DNA from: Corynebacterium lizhenjunii
GTDB lineage: Bacteria > Actinomycetota > Actinomycetes > Mycobacteriales > Mycobacteriaceae
Direction of reading: 5' to 3'
Assembly: GCF_011038655.2 (NCBI RefSeq)
Contig: NZ_CP064954.1
Span: 1,798,001-1,862,000 of the forward strand
Length of the DNA stretch: 64,000 bases
The notes below the pieces were generated by a model. The model had not been told where the DNA came from and did no database searches. It worked only from the letters and a program-made list of their open reading frames with translations. Every line of letters begins with the position of its first letter. Position 1 is the stretch's first letter. Below, one piece after another: positions 43,192 to 53,175 of the stretch. The position numbers and the translations under genes are program-made.

Positions 43192-44217
43192 TTATTCACC
43201 GGCCACAATATCGCCCACGTACCGTGCAACAGCACTGACCTTAGAAATTGTTCCCGGGTAGTCCATAAATGTCGGCCCCACCACCGCCATGCCGCCCAAA
43301 GGCCTAGCGCTGCCATACGCAGTGGCCACCACGGAGGAACTACGCAGCCGGTCCTCTTCGTGTTCCTCGCCGATAACCACGGAGACATTACCCAACTCCG
43401 GCAAGTTGCTCAGCAGCTTAAGCACCACTACCTGCTCCTCCATGGCCTCGATGATGCCGGGCAGGCCCTGCAAGAAATCCTGGGTTACCCGGGTCAGGTT
43501 GGAAGCTCCGGCGATAATCAGCCTGTCTGAGGGCTGCTCCACCAAGGTGTGCATGAGGGTAGTGGCACATTTGAGCACGTGGCGGGCGATGTCCGGGGGT
43601 GCTTGTTCCATCAGGGAGGTCAACTCCACGGAGGCCTGCACCATGGTCTTTCCCACCAAGGCGTTATTGAGCACCTCGCGCAGGTGGTGGACCTGCTCGA
43701 CATCAATGAGGGCGTCTAGTTCCACGTTGCGCTGGTCTACCCGGCCATTGTCCGTAATCAGCACCAGCAGCAGGCGCACGGGAGATAGCGCCACCACCTC
43801 GCAGTGGCGCACCCGGGAGACCTCCAAATTGGGCAGGGCCACCACTGCGGCCTGCTTGGTCAGCTGTGCCAACAAGCGCACGGAGCGGCGCAGAATATCT
43901 TCGAGGTCAACGCCTTCTTCCAAAAAGGAGATAATGGCAGCGCGCTCGGCGCGGCTTAGCGGCTTGACGTCTTCGATATTATCCACGAACTGCCGGTAGC
44001 CGGCCTGCGTGGGGACGCGGCCAGAAGACGAGTGCGGCTGGGCAATGAGGCCTGCTTCCTCCAAGACCGCCATGTCATTGCGAATGGTCGCGCTGGAAAC
44101 ACCCAGTTGGTGGCGCTCCAGCAACGCCTTGGACCCCACCGGGGCCTGGCTAGCGATAAAGTCCGAGACAATGGCGCGCAGGACTTCCTTACGGCGGGCT
44201 TCGGTAGTGCTAGACAT
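43192..44217 (-). CDS. hrcA: Heat-inducible transcription repressor HrcA
   Basis: HrcA represses chaperone genes by binding CIRCE with help from GroEL. The winged helix is [47 protein letters not shown], with the [15 protein letters not shown] wing next. Length 341 aa is normal. It stands between hemW and dnaJ as in most actinobacteria. Its own target is not in this window. Confidence 0.95.
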   Translation of the reverse strand: MSSTTEARRKEVLRAIVSDFIASQAPVGSKALLERHQLGVSSATIRNDMAVLEEAGLIAQPHSSSGRVPTQAGYRQFVDNIEDVKPLSRAERAAIISFLEEGVDLEDILRRSVRLLAQLTKQAAVVALPNLEVSRVRHCEVVALSPVRLLLVLITDNGRVDQRNVELDALIDVEQVHHLREVLNNALVGKTMVQASVELTSLMEQAPPDIARHVLKCATTLMHTLVEQPSDRLIIAGASNLTRVTQDFLQGLPGIIEAMEEQVVVLKLLSNLPELGNVSVVIGEEHEEDRLRSSSVVATAYGSARPLGGMAVVGPTFMDYPGTISKVSAVARYVGDIVAGE

Positions 44218-44227
44218 GGCCTCTACT

Positions 44228-45388
44228 CTACGCAGTTGGCGTTGCGTGCGGAGATTCTTCCGCCAGGAGCAGGTCTGTGATGATGCCGTCCGCCAGCAGC
44301 CTGCCCGGCTTGGTCAGCCGCAGGTGGCCTTGCTCCAGCTCCAGCAGGCCGCGGGCAATGTAGTGACGTTGCGTGTCTGCCGATGCCCCATCCAGCCACC
44401 CCTGCGGAATCCCTTCGCGCAGGCGGAGGCCCAGCATGATTTTTTCCGTATGGCGGTCGGTAGCGGTGAGGGTTTCTTCCTCCGCGATGGGCAGCTGCCC
44501 CGCGGCCAGGGTCTCGATGTAGCGACGCGGGTGCTTAAGGTTAAAGAAACGCCGTTGGCCCAGGTGGGAGTGGGCGCCGGGTCCAGCGCCCCACCAGTCG
44601 CCATCTTGCCAGTAGATGCGGTTGTGTTCACAGCGCCCGCCCTCGAGGGCCCAATTGGAGACCTCATACCACTGGTAGCCGTGGCCCTCCAGGCGCTGGG
44701 CTATGAGCTCATAACGCCGGGCCAGCACGTCTTCATCCGGGGCGGGTAGCAGTCCCTTATGCACTTTGCGGGCCATGCGGGTGCCGTCTTCGACAATGAG
44801 CGAGTAGGCAGAAACGTGGTCTACCCCGGAGTCTAAGACCAGGTCTAGGGTGTGGTGGACATCGGCATCACTTTCACCTGGGGTGCCGTAGATCATGTCC
44901 AAGTTCACGTGGTCAAAGCCCGCTTCCCGCGCCTGGCGCACAGCCGCAAAGGCGCGCCCCGGGGTATGGGCGCGCTCTAACACGGCAAGGACATGGCTAG
45001 CGGCAGACTGCATGCCCAGGGAGATGCGGGTGAATCCGGCTTCCCGCAGGCCTGCAAAAAACTCTGGGGAGGTTGATTCCGGGTTGGATTCGGTGGTGAC
45101 TTCCGCGTCTGGGGCCAGGCCAATGGTGCGGCGGGCGGTGGACAGTATGCGTGCCAGACCTTGCGCACCCAGCAGTGACGGAGTGCCACCGCCTATGAAC
45201 ACTGTCTGGGCTTGGCGCCCGTCCACCTGCGCAGCTGCCAATTCGAGTTCCCTATCCAGAGCGTCGAGGTAGCCAGAAACTAAGTCCTGGCCACCGAGTT
45301 CCCCCGGGGTATAAGTGTTAAAGTCGCAATATCCGCAGCGCGTGGCGCAGAAAGGGACGTGGATATACAGCCCAAAGTCAGCGGTCAT
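44228..45388 (-). CDS. hemW: Radical SAM protein HemW (heme chaperone)
   Basis: HemW is a HemN-like radical SAM protein thought to deliver heme. The cluster ligands are C14, C18 and C21 in [12 protein letters not shown]. Further motifs are [21 protein letters not shown] and [10 protein letters not shown]. It lacks the extra N-terminal part of true coproporphyrinogen dehydrogenase HemN. Length 386 aa. It starts the minus-strand run towards uppS and is 10 bp before hrcA. Confidence 0.92.
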   Translation of the reverse strand: MTADFGLYIHVPFCATRCGYCDFNTYTPGELGGQDLVSGYLDALDRELELAAAQVDGRQAQTVFIGGGTPSLLGAQGLARILSTARRTIGLAPDAEVTTESNPESTSPEFFAGLREAGFTRISLGMQSAASHVLAVLERAHTPGRAFAAVRQAREAGFDHVNLDMIYGTPGESDADVHHTLDLVLDSGVDHVSAYSLIVEDGTRMARKVHKGLLPAPDEDVLARRYELIAQRLEGHGYQWYEVSNWALEGGRCEHNRIYWQDGDWWGAGPGAHSHLGQRRFFNLKHPRRYIETLAAGQLPIAEEETLTATDRHTEKIMLGLRLREGIPQGWLDGASADTQRHYIARGLLELEQGHLRLTKPGRLLADGIITDLLLAEESPHATPTA

Positions 45389-45508
45389 AGCAAAACACCC
45401 TAGCGTGCGTGTACTGTGTTTCTCATCTTTTATCGTTTCTCACCTTCTACTTCCCCATACGTTATCTGAATGAAAGGCACTGCCCCGGTGGAACCTCCGA
45501 GTCGAAGT

Positions 45509-45554
45509 CCCCGTTTCTCCGCCCACACGCACCCGCTTTTGGCGCGAAACGGGG
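45509..45554 (+). promoter_or_regulatory. Leader hairpin that masks the CNNM ribosome site
   Basis: CCCCGTTTC (45509-45517) can pair fully with GAAACGGGG (45546-45554). The 3' arm contains the GGGGA that would act as ribosome site for ATG 45563, so the fold would block translation. The gene encodes a CNNM/CorC family ion transporter, so control by a metal ion or by a protein is plausible. The leader from the presumed promoter is about 100 nt and matches no riboswitch I recognise. Confidence 0.5.
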
Positions 45555-45562
45555 AATAACTT

Positions 45563-46942
45563 ATGTGGTCTGCAGTACTCATGATTGCGGCGGGCGTCGC
45601 CGTGATCGCGCTCATCATCGTGGCCAACGCCTACTTCGTGGCCCAAGAATTTGCCTTCATGTCCGTGGACCGTGCCACCTTGCGCACCATGGCAGCCCAA
45701 GGGGACAAGCAAGCCCAGCGCGCCCTGGGCATCACCAAGCGAACGTCCTTCATGCTCTCCGGGGCACAACTGGGCATCACGGTCACCGGCCTGTTGATTG
45801 GCTACGTGGCCGAGCCACTGGTGGGTCAGGGACTGGGCACCCTGCTGGGCGGGGTGGGAGTTCCCGCCACCATTTCGGTTACCGTGGGCACCGTATTGGC
45901 CCTGGCGTTTTCCACAGTGGCCACCATGATCTTTGCGGAACTCTTTCCGAAGAACTACACCATCGCCGCCCCCACAAAGTCAGCGCTCTTCCTCGCCGGC
46001 TCCACACAGTGGTACCTGAAAATTTTTGGTCCGCTGATCCACTTCTTTGAGTACTCCTCCAACGCGCTGCTGCGGCTGGTGGGCATTGAACCAGTAGAGG
46101 ACGTAGATTCTTCCGCGACCACAGATGACTTGGAGTCCATCGTGGACGCCTCCCATGAAACGGGTGACTTGGATGAGGAAACCTACATGGTGCTCGACCG
46201 CCTACTGGATTTTCCGGACCATGACACCGGCCACGCGATGATCCCGCGCTCCCGGGTCGATGTGGTAGACCCTGAGACCACCATTGAGCAGGTACGCCAG
46301 CTCATGGCCACTAGCCACACTCGCTATCCCGTTATTGATGGAGAGCACAATCCCATTGGTGTGGTGCACCTCTATGACGTGCTCGAAACTGAGTTAGAAC
46401 CCAGCCGTCCGGTAACTGAGCTGATGCAAGAACCAGTGGTGGTCCCCGAGCTGATGTCCCTACCAGATACGGTGCGTCAGCTGCGCGAATCCGGCTCGAA
46501 GCTAGCGTGCGTGATTGATGAATACGGCGGCTTCGTGGGCATTGTCACCATGGAGGACTTGGCCGAGGAGATCCTGGGCGATGTCACAGACGAACATGAC
46601 TTGGAAGAATCTGAGGAGATCACCGAGCAAGACGAGTCGCACTGGATAGTCGATGGCGATACGCCCATCGATGAGATAGAGCGTGCCATTGGCCACGACC
46701 TGCCTGCGGGAGACTACGAGACCGTGGCGGGCCTACTCATCGCCCACTCCTCTTCCCTACCGGAAGAAGGCGAGGAGCACGTCATCGACCTGGAGGCGGA
46801 GCCGGAGGATTGGGTGGAAGGCGATGAGGCCCCCTTGCGCAAGCTGCGCGTGCGCGTGGAAGAAATAGACCGGCATGTGCCCTCCTCCCTGGCACTAGAG
46901 CTGGTAGAAGTAGACCGCGACGAGGAGGCCAACCATGACTAA
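45563..46942 (+). CDS. CNNM/CorC family ion transporter, full length
   Basis: A 459-aa hemolysin-family (HlyC/CorC) protein. The N-terminal DUF21 membrane domain has ~4 helices (VIALIIVANAYFVAQEFAFMS, LSGAQLGITVTGLLIGYV, VLALAFSTVATMIFAELFPKN). A CBS pair follows (MIPRSRVDVVDPETTIEQV, RYPVIDGEHNPIGVVHLYD, VIDEYGGFVGIVTMEDL). The last ~90 residues are the acidic CorC_HlyC domain. Relatives export Mg2+ or Co2+. It overlaps the next gene by 8 bp, so both form one unit, perhaps a heterodimer. Confidence 0.9.
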   Translation: MWSAVLMIAAGVAVIALIIVANAYFVAQEFAFMSVDRATLRTMAAQGDKQAQRALGITKRTSFMLSGAQLGITVTGLLIGYVAEPLVGQGLGTLLGGVGVPATISVTVGTVLALAFSTVATMIFAELFPKNYTIAAPTKSALFLAGSTQWYLKIFGPLIHFFEYSSNALLRLVGIEPVEDVDSSATTDDLESIVDASHETGDLDEETYMVLDRLLDFPDHDTGHAMIPRSRVDVVDPETTIEQVRQLMATSHTRYPVIDGEHNPIGVVHLYDVLETELEPSRPVTELMQEPVVVPELMSLPDTVRQLRESGSKLACVIDEYGGFVGIVTMEDLAEEILGDVTDEHDLEESEEITEQDESHWIVDGDTPIDEIERAIGHDLPAGDYETVAGLLIAHSSSLPEEGEEHVIDLEAEPEDWVEGDEAPLRKLRVRVEEIDRHVPSSLALELVEVDRDEEANHD

Positions 46943-47966
46943 TCTGCTGCTTACCATCCTCATCATTATTGCCTCCGCGTTCTTTGTGGTCATCGAGTTT
47001 TCCCTGATGGGTGCAAAACGCAACCGGCTGGAAGAAACCGCGGAAACCTCCCGGGCTTCCCGTGCCGGCCTGCGCTCCCTCAACGAGTTGACCATCATGC
47101 TTGCCGGTGCCCAGTTGGGCATTACCGCGGCTACATTCCTGTTGGGCGCGGTAACCAAGCCGTGGGTACACCACTTACTCATGGGCCCACTAGAAGCCAT
47201 TGGGTTGCCGGTGGCTATCGCCGATGTGGCCTCCTTCATCCTGGCGCTCTTCATTGTCACCTTCTTGCACCTGGTTATCGGAGAGATGGCGCCTAAGTCC
47301 TGGGCCATTGCCCACCCAGAGACCGCCCTGCAAGTCATTGCGGTGCCCGCTCGCGGCTTTATCTGGCTCTTCCGCCCCTTGCTGGTGTGGATCAACACCG
47401 TGGCCAATCGCATGGTGCGCCGTGCGGGCGAGGAACCGGTAGACCGGGCGGGGGCTGGCGGCTATGACGTCAATACTCTGCGGTCCCTGGTGGAGCACTC
47501 GCGCCTAACCGGGGCTATGGATGATGATTCCGCCAACCAGATCACCGGCGTGATTAATTTAGAGAACTCCACGGCCGGGGCCTTGGCCCGCGAGCATGGC
47601 TCTGAGATTGTGCCCTTGCCTTCCGATGCCACTGTGGCCGACCTCCAGGACCTGGTGCGCCGCAAGCACATCATGCGAGTGCTGATTTTTGCCAAGGGTT
47701 CGCGCATTCCGCGCACGGTGCATGTACGCGATACGCTGCTGGCGCCGCCAAATGCGCGCGCCCTGGATTTTAGCCGCCCAGCCCTGTCGGTGGCTGGCTC
47801 CACCACGGTGGCCCATACCCTCGACCACATGCGCGCTCGCGGCGAGCAACTGGTGGTCGTTGGCCGCGCAGAGAAGGATAATGCCGTGTGGATTTTGACG
47901 TGGGATGACATCATGGGCCAGTTGTGGCCGCAAATTACGCAGCAGCTCGATCAGGCGGGCAGCTAG
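46935..47966 (+). CDS. CNNM/CorC family ion transporter, short partner
   Basis: A 343-aa paralogue of the gene before it, with DUF21 (IIASAFFVVIEFSLMGAKRNRLEE, LAGAQLGITAATFLLGAV, LHLVIGEMAPKSWAIAHPE) and a CBS pair (EIVPLPSDATVADLQDLV, TLDHMRARGEQLVVVGRAEKDN). It lacks the CorC_HlyC C-terminal domain. The 8-bp overlap with the first gene suggests fixed stoichiometry, perhaps a heterodimeric transporter in which only one partner has the regulatory tail. Confidence 0.88.
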   Translation: MTNLLLTILIIIASAFFVVIEFSLMGAKRNRLEETAETSRASRAGLRSLNELTIMLAGAQLGITAATFLLGAVTKPWVHHLLMGPLEAIGLPVAIADVASFILALFIVTFLHLVIGEMAPKSWAIAHPETALQVIAVPARGFIWLFRPLLVWINTVANRMVRRAGEEPVDRAGAGGYDVNTLRSLVEHSRLTGAMDDDSANQITGVINLENSTAGALAREHGSEIVPLPSDATVADLQDLVRRKHIMRVLIFAKGSRIPRTVHVRDTLLAPPNARALDFSRPALSVAGSTTVAHTLDHMRARGEQLVVVGRAEKDNAVWILTWDDIMGQLWPQITQQLDQAGS

Positions 47967-47973
47967 GAAGAAT

Positions 47974-48804
47974 CTAGGCCGTCTGGCCCTTCTTGCGGGC
48001 GGCGGCACGCTTGGCTGCCACCTTGGCCACGATGGCATTGATACGGGCACGCTCCTCCAGGAACGGCGGCGGGTTATGCCCGCGCATGGTGCGCACATAC
48101 GCCGGGTTGGAGCGTGCCACAGTGTGCAGCCACCCCTCCACGGCAACCACCACGGACTGCCCGGAGCGGCGGTAGAGCTGGGGCAAGGAGATCATGTCCA
48201 GGTTGCGGGCCACGGCATCGGTCTGCTCAAGCACGTAGTCCACCATTTCGCGCAGATACGTCAGCACGGTGTCTGTGCGCCCGCGCAGCGCGTAGGCCAG
48301 CTCCGAAATCACCTGCGGGCCTTCCAAGGGGAACTTCAGCTCCAGGGTGCGGGCGGTGACATCGCGCGGGGGCTCAATATCGAACTCCCCTGTCACCGCG
48401 GCTGAAATGGTGCCGGCGCGGACCCCGGACACCAGGGCTTGGCGCAAGCCAATGAGCTCGCCCACCACGCGGCCGGAATCCCGGCGGGCGTCATCGACAA
48501 TCTCCCCCAGTTCCGCCAGGCAGTCAATCGCTAGCTCGGCATCCCAGTCCTCAATGGCTTCGATGAGGTGCTCGATGTATTCAACTACTTCATCGCCGAT
48601 GTTGTAGATCTCTTGGGTGAGCTCGCGGTGGCGTAGCTCGGCGGCTAGTTTGTGCACCCCGTGGGCTCCTTCCTGAAAGAGATCAGCAACTAGCCCCAAC
48701 CTGAACTTCAGGTTGAGACTTTGTGTAACGGAATGCAACTCTATGCCACGTTGAGCCCGTGCCCCGGATGACACTCCGAAGCTTTTCACAGGAATGTTGC
48801 GCAC
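47974..48804 (-). CDS. Conserved helical protein, unknown (between hemW region and fadD15)
   Basis: A 276-aa soluble, almost all-helical protein without a recognised domain. The helices TQEIYNIGDEVVEYIEHLIEAIED and RTDTVLTYLREMVDYVLEQTD loosely recall PhoU-type bundles. The C terminus is strongly basic (KVAAKRAAARKKGQTA). The GTG start at 48804 is uncertain; conserved-looking sequence begins near FRLGLVADLFQEGAHGV, 33 codons in. It follows fadD-type gene order known from other corynebacteria. Confidence 0.6.
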   Translation of the reverse strand: MRNIPVKSFGVSSGARAQRGIELHSVTQSLNLKFRLGLVADLFQEGAHGVHKLAAELRHRELTQEIYNIGDEVVEYIEHLIEAIEDWDAELAIDCLAELGEIVDDARRDSGRVVGELIGLRQALVSGVRAGTISAAVTGEFDIEPPRDVTARTLELKFPLEGPQVISELAYALRGRTDTVLTYLREMVDYVLEQTDAVARNLDMISLPQLYRRSGQSVVVAVEGWLHTVARSNPAYVRTMRGHNPPPFLEERARINAIVAKVAAKRAAARKKGQTA

Positions 48805-48823
48805 CCCACCGCAGCAGCAGGAG

Positions 48824-50662
48824 CTAGCCCCGCTTGTAGAGGTGATTGATGGCGCTGGCGTAGCGTTGCGCCACCACGTTGCGCTTGACCTTCATGGTGG
48901 GGGTGAGCTCGTTTTCCTCCTCCGTCAAGTCGGTTTCTAGAATGTAGAACTTCTTAATGCCCTCCGCCTGCGACACGGTGGCATTGACCTGGTTGACGGC
49001 GTCTTGGATTTCTGCCCGCAGGGCGGCATCCGTGGCCAGCTCTTTGAGCGAACGCGACTCCGGAATGTTGTGGTCCAAACGCCAGCGCCTGAGCGCTTCC
49101 TCATCCAAAGTCACCAGCAGCCCGATAAATGGCTTGCCGTCACCGACCACCATGGCCTGAGAAATCAGGGGGTGCCCGCGCAAAATGTCCTCCATGGGGC
49201 CAGGAGAGACATTCTTGCCACCGGCGGTGACAATCAAGTCCTTCTTGCGCCCGGTAATAATCAGCTTGCCGTCATCATCTAGCTCGCCTAAGTCTCCGGT
49301 GTTATACCAGCCATCTTCCATGGCCTCCGCAGTGGCCTCTGGGTTATTCCAGTAGCCATCGAAGACAATATCGCCTTTGATCAGAATCTCGCCGTCTTCA
49401 TTAATGCGGATGGTCACTCCCTCCAGCGGCGGGCCCACAGTGCCAATGCTCTGATCAACGAAGTCCACACAGGCTGCTGCCGCAACCTCAGTGAGCCCAT
49501 AGCCTTCATAGATGGGCACCCCGATGCCGCGGAACCAGTGCAGCAGGTCCTTGCTCATGGCCGATCCGCCGGTGATGCAATACTTCACCGAACCGCCCAC
49601 CCCGGCGCGAATCTTGGAGTAGACCAGGCGGTCAAAGACCTTGTGGCGGGCCACAAGCGTCTTCGAGGGGCCATCCGGGGTATCCAGGGCCTTGGAGTAC
49701 TCAATTGCAGTGGCTTCGGCAGCAGCAAACATGCCGCGCTTGATGGCCCCGCCATCGGCTGCCTTAGCGGCCGCAGAGTTGCGGACCTTTTCAAACACGC
49801 GCGGCACGCCCAAAATCAGGTTCGGCCGCGAGCGGGCGAACTCGATGGAAATGGTAGAAAAGTCTGACCAGTGGTTCTGGGAGGCCCCGCCCACGGTAAC
49901 CGCCAGGGACACCGCCCGCGCCAGGACGTGGGCCAGGGGCAGGAATGTCAGCACATGCGCCCCCGGAACGGCAATGGCACCAATGGGGTTGGTTAGCAGG
50001 CCACGCACCTGGGCCAGCCAGTTGCGGTGGGTAATCATGCAGCCCTTGGGTCGGCCGGTGGTACCGGAGGTATAGACCAGGGAGGCCAGGTCTTCGGTGG
50101 TGGTGGAGTCAATCCGCTCCCACACCTGCTCATCGCTAACCTCGCGCCCCTCGAACTTCAGGGTGTCCACGGCGGAGGAATTAATCTCTAGGATCCGGCG
50201 CAACTTCGACGGCGACCCTTTAATGCCGGGCTCGCCGTCTTCGCCCACCACCAGGTGGCGCATGAGTTCAGAGTGATCCCGGGTTTCCGTGATCGCCAGC
50301 ACCGTGCCGGAATCTTCGATAATCCACTGGATTTGCGACAGCGAAGAAGAGGGATAAATGGGCACCGACACCGCCCCGGCGGCCCAGATGGCGTAGTCGA
50401 ACAGCGTCCACTCATAGCGCGTGGCAGCCAGCAGCGCCACGCGGTCGCCCTTGCCCACGCCAGCGGAAATAATGCCCTTGGCCACGTCGAATACTTCTGC
50501 CACAAATTCTTTGGCGGTGACATTGACCCATTCATAGTTAGCCGGGCGGGTAAACATCACCCCGTGCGGGCGGGCTTTGGCGGTATCCATCATGGCGGTG
50601 AGGCAGGTTTCTCCTGGCTCAATGTCAAATGGCGCGGGGGTATGGGATTCCTGCAAGCTCAT
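48824..50662 (-). CDS. fadD15: Long-chain fatty-acid-CoA ligase (FadD15 type)
   Basis: A 612-aa acyl-CoA synthetase that activates fatty acids with ATP and CoA. The AMP-binding motif is LVYTSGTTGRPKGCMITHRN-like (about 190-210). Later motifs are GYGLTEVAAAACVDF, DGWYNTGDLGELDDDGKLIITGRKKDLI, and the catalytic Lys near the C terminus in TPTMKVKRNVV. ATG 50662 has an AAGGACGG site. Divergent from malQ, with a shared 145-bp gap. Confidence 0.92.
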   Translation of the reverse strand: MSLQESHTPAPFDIEPGETCLTAMMDTAKARPHGVMFTRPANYEWVNVTAKEFVAEVFDVAKGIISAGVGKGDRVALLAATRYEWTLFDYAIWAAGAVSVPIYPSSSLSQIQWIIEDSGTVLAITETRDHSELMRHLVVGEDGEPGIKGSPSKLRRILEINSSAVDTLKFEGREVSDEQVWERIDSTTTEDLASLVYTSGTTGRPKGCMITHRNWLAQVRGLLTNPIGAIAVPGAHVLTFLPLAHVLARAVSLAVTVGGASQNHWSDFSTISIEFARSRPNLILGVPRVFEKVRNSAAAKAADGGAIKRGMFAAAEATAIEYSKALDTPDGPSKTLVARHKVFDRLVYSKIRAGVGGSVKYCITGGSAMSKDLLHWFRGIGVPIYEGYGLTEVAAAACVDFVDQSIGTVGPPLEGVTIRINEDGEILIKGDIVFDGYWNNPEATAEAMEDGWYNTGDLGELDDDGKLIITGRKKDLIVTAGGKNVSPGPMEDILRGHPLISQAMVVGDGKPFIGLLVTLDEEALRRWRLDHNIPESRSLKELATDAALRAEIQDAVNQVNATVSQAEGIKKFYILETDLTEEENELTPTMKVKRNVVAQRYASAINHLYKRG

Positions 50663-50807
50663 GGGAACCGTCCTTTCACAGCTTCAGGTATGACTTGTTC
50701 AGGCATAGCTTTTCTACACACCTTAGCAAGGACGCCTGCGCCCCCCGAACGGCAATTCACCGGACAAGTTGGCTGCCGTGGCACAATACCGTGGCACAAT
50801 ACGAGGG

Positions 50808-52859
50808 GTGACCAATGTTGATTTGATCTCCCAGCTCGCCTCCCGTTACGGCGTGGCCACCGGCTATACTTCCGCCGGCGGCGAGTACATGACCACCCCC
50901 ATGTCCTCGCTCCTGTTTACCCTCAACGCCCTGGGAGTGCCGGTCAGTTCCCAGCCCAGTGATGAGGAGCTGACCGGGCTGCTCTACGCGGAGTACCTAG
51001 AGCGCTCCTCTACTCCACTGCCTGCGTGCGTGGTGGCCCAAGAAGGCGTGGCCAAGGAGTTCGCCGTCCATGTCCACCACGGGGATCCTGCCCGGCTGCG
51101 TATTGCGCTCGAAGGCGGCGGGGAGGCCTTTCCAGTGCAGGGGACTAACGATGCCCCTCCGGCCGATGTCGCAGGCACGCTGTGGGGGGAGGCAACCTTC
51201 GCCCTGCCTACCGACCTGCCGCTGGGTTACCACACCCTGCATCTAGATTCCCCTGGCACCGGCACGCAGTCCTGCCCGCTGATTATCACGCCTCAGCGCC
51301 TGAGTACTACTGCCAGCCTGCTGGAGCACCCGCGCTCCGGAGTGATGGCGCAGCTGTATTCAGTGCGCTCGCGGCAGTCTTGGGGCATGGGAGACTTCCA
51401 CGATCTGGGCGAGCTTGCCGCCACCACCGCGCAGGCAGGCGCGGACTTCCTGCTAATTAACCCGCTCCACGCTGCGCAGGCAGTCCCGCCGGTGGAAGAC
51501 TCGCCCTACCTGCCTACCTCGCGGCGCTACATCAACCCGATCTACTTGTGCATTGAGGACATCCCGGAGCTCGCGCAGCTGAGCGCTACAGACCGGGCCA
51601 CCGTCACCTCCCTGGCGGCCTCCATGCGCCGGCGCAATCGCAGCGCGGACCACATTGACCGGGCGGAGATTTACGCAGCAAAGCTCCAGGCCCTGCATCT
51701 ACTCTTCGCGGTGGACTTTAGCCCGGAGCGGGCGCAGGCTTTTGGCCAGTATTGTGCCCGGGAGGGCCAGGCCTTGCATGACTTTGCGCGGTGGTGTGCC
51801 GAGGCCGCAGGGGCCCAGTCTGCCGATGCCCTCGATTACCTCACCAGCTTCTACCAGTGGTTGCAGTTCCTCTGCGACGAGCAATTGGCCGCCGCGCAGT
51901 CGCAGGCGAAAGAGGCTGGCATGTCCATTGGACTCATGACGGACCTCGCGGTAGGGATCCACCCGGGCGGGGCAGAGTCGGTGAGCCTGGCTGATTACCT
52001 GGCCCCGGCGGCATCGGTAGGCGCCCCACCGGATGAGTACAACCAACTAGGCCAAGACTGGTCGCAACCACCGTGGCACCCGCGCCGCCTGGCAGAAGCC
52101 GGCTACCAGCCGTGGCGGGAGCTCATCGCCACCGTGCTGCGCAACGCGGGCGGGGTGCGCGTGGACCACATCTTGGGGCTGTTCCGCCTGTTTTGGATCC
52201 CACGGGGCCGTACCCCCGCTGCGGGCGCATATGTCTCCTATGACTGGGAGGCGCTGCTAGGAGTGCTCACACTGGAGGCTGAGCGCGCCGGCGCCGTGCT
52301 GGTGGGTGAGGACCTGGGCACCCTGGAGCCGTGGGTACTTGATGCTTTGGCCTCCCGTGGGGTGCTGGGCACTGCGGTGTTGTGGTTTGAGCACGCCGCT
52401 GACCACTCCCAGCCCCTAGCGCAGCAAGATTACCGTGCCCTCGCCCTGGGATCTGCGGGCACACACGATCTGCCCCCCACGCTAGCCTATCTGGCCGGGG
52501 AGCACATTACCCTGCGTGCCGCGCTCGGCCTGCTGGCCCGCCCGGCGCAAGAAGAACTTGCCGCCGAGCGCCAGTGGATGGACCGGGTGCTCGCGCTGGC
52601 AGCCGCAGGCGCCACGGAGCCGGAGGAGCAGTTGGTGGAGATCCACCGCTTCATTGCCGGCACGCCGTGTGCGCTCACGTGCACCAATCTGGTGGACCTG
52701 GTGGGGGATCGCCGCGCGCAGAATATGCCGGGTACTACCCATGAGCTCTACCCCAATTGGTGCGTGCCGCTGACCGATGCCGCCGGCCAGCCGGTGCTCC
52801 TCGAGGATCTGCCGGGGTTGCGCCTGTGGCAGAAGGTGGCCCAGGCCTCTAGGCGATAA
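50808..52859 (+). CDS. malQ: 4-alpha-glucanotransferase (amylomaltase)
   Basis: A GH77 enzyme that transfers glucan chains in maltose and glycogen metabolism. The catalytic Asp is in GVRVDHILGLFRLFW, the acid/base Glu in LVGEDLGTLEPWV, and the third Asp in GTHDLPPTLA. Length from GTG 50808 is 683 aa, normal for the actinobacterial form with its extra N-terminal domain. GTG was chosen because GAGG lies next to it. Just upstream a 13-bp stretch, CCGTGGCACAATA, occurs twice in tandem. Confidence 0.92.
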   Translation: MTNVDLISQLASRYGVATGYTSAGGEYMTTPMSSLLFTLNALGVPVSSQPSDEELTGLLYAEYLERSSTPLPACVVAQEGVAKEFAVHVHHGDPARLRIALEGGGEAFPVQGTNDAPPADVAGTLWGEATFALPTDLPLGYHTLHLDSPGTGTQSCPLIITPQRLSTTASLLEHPRSGVMAQLYSVRSRQSWGMGDFHDLGELAATTAQAGADFLLINPLHAAQAVPPVEDSPYLPTSRRYINPIYLCIEDIPELAQLSATDRATVTSLAASMRRRNRSADHIDRAEIYAAKLQALHLLFAVDFSPERAQAFGQYCAREGQALHDFARWCAEAAGAQSADALDYLTSFYQWLQFLCDEQLAAAQSQAKEAGMSIGLMTDLAVGIHPGGAESVSLADYLAPAASVGAPPDEYNQLGQDWSQPPWHPRRLAEAGYQPWRELIATVLRNAGGVRVDHILGLFRLFWIPRGRTPAAGAYVSYDWEALLGVLTLEAERAGAVLVGEDLGTLEPWVLDALASRGVLGTAVLWFEHAADHSQPLAQQDYRALALGSAGTHDLPPTLAYLAGEHITLRAALGLLARPAQEELAAERQWMDRVLALAAAGATEPEEQLVEIHRFIAGTPCALTCTNLVDLVGDRRAQNMPGTTHELYPNWCVPLTDAAGQPVLLEDLPGLRLWQKVAQASRR

Positions 52860-52998
52860 GCCCCACCAGGGCGGCGATGAGGATCAGTGCAAACATCGCC
52901 CACAGGGTCAGCGATACTCGGGATTTAGGCAGGGCGCGCTTGCGGGGCTGCGCGGGGCGCTGCGGGTCCCACAGCCCTTCACGGGGATCACTGTGCAT
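52849..52998 (-). CDS. Tiny membrane protein (49 aa)
   Basis: It begins MHSDPREGLWDPQRP, continues with a basic stretch (QPRKRALPKSR) and ends in one TM helix (LTLWAMFALILIAALVGLIA). It overlaps the malQ end by 11 bp on the other strand and the stop of the 53-aa gene by 11 bp, so the two small genes are translationally coupled. Function unknown. Confidence 0.6.
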   Translation of the reverse strand: MHSDPREGLWDPQRPAQPRKRALPKSRVSLTLWAMFALILIAALVGLIA

Positions 52999-53149
52999 GG
53001 TGGTCCATCTTACGCCGGTGGGCAGCGACCTTATCGACGGCCCACATCAACACCCAGGCCAGCGCGATGAGCACCGGCACCAGGGTGAGCAGCACGACCG
53101 CCATTTGCACCACCGCGGGGGCTTGCACCAACCATTCCATGCCGGCCAT
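52988..53149 (-). CDS. Tiny membrane protein (53 aa)
   Basis: A short N terminus (MAGMEWLVQAPAVV) leads into one long hydrophobic helix (VQMAVVLLTLVPVLIALAWVLMW) and a basic, His-rich end (DKVAAHRRKMDHHAQ). ATG 53149 or 53140 could start it. It forms a two-gene unit with the 49-aa protein. It could be a small subunit of a transporter, but there is no partner nearby to support that. Confidence 0.6.
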   Translation of the reverse strand: MAGMEWLVQAPAVVQMAVVLLTLVPVLIALAWVLMWAVDKVAAHRRKMDHHAQ

Positions 53150-53175
53150 TCTAACTGGCCGTATATTTTTAAGGC

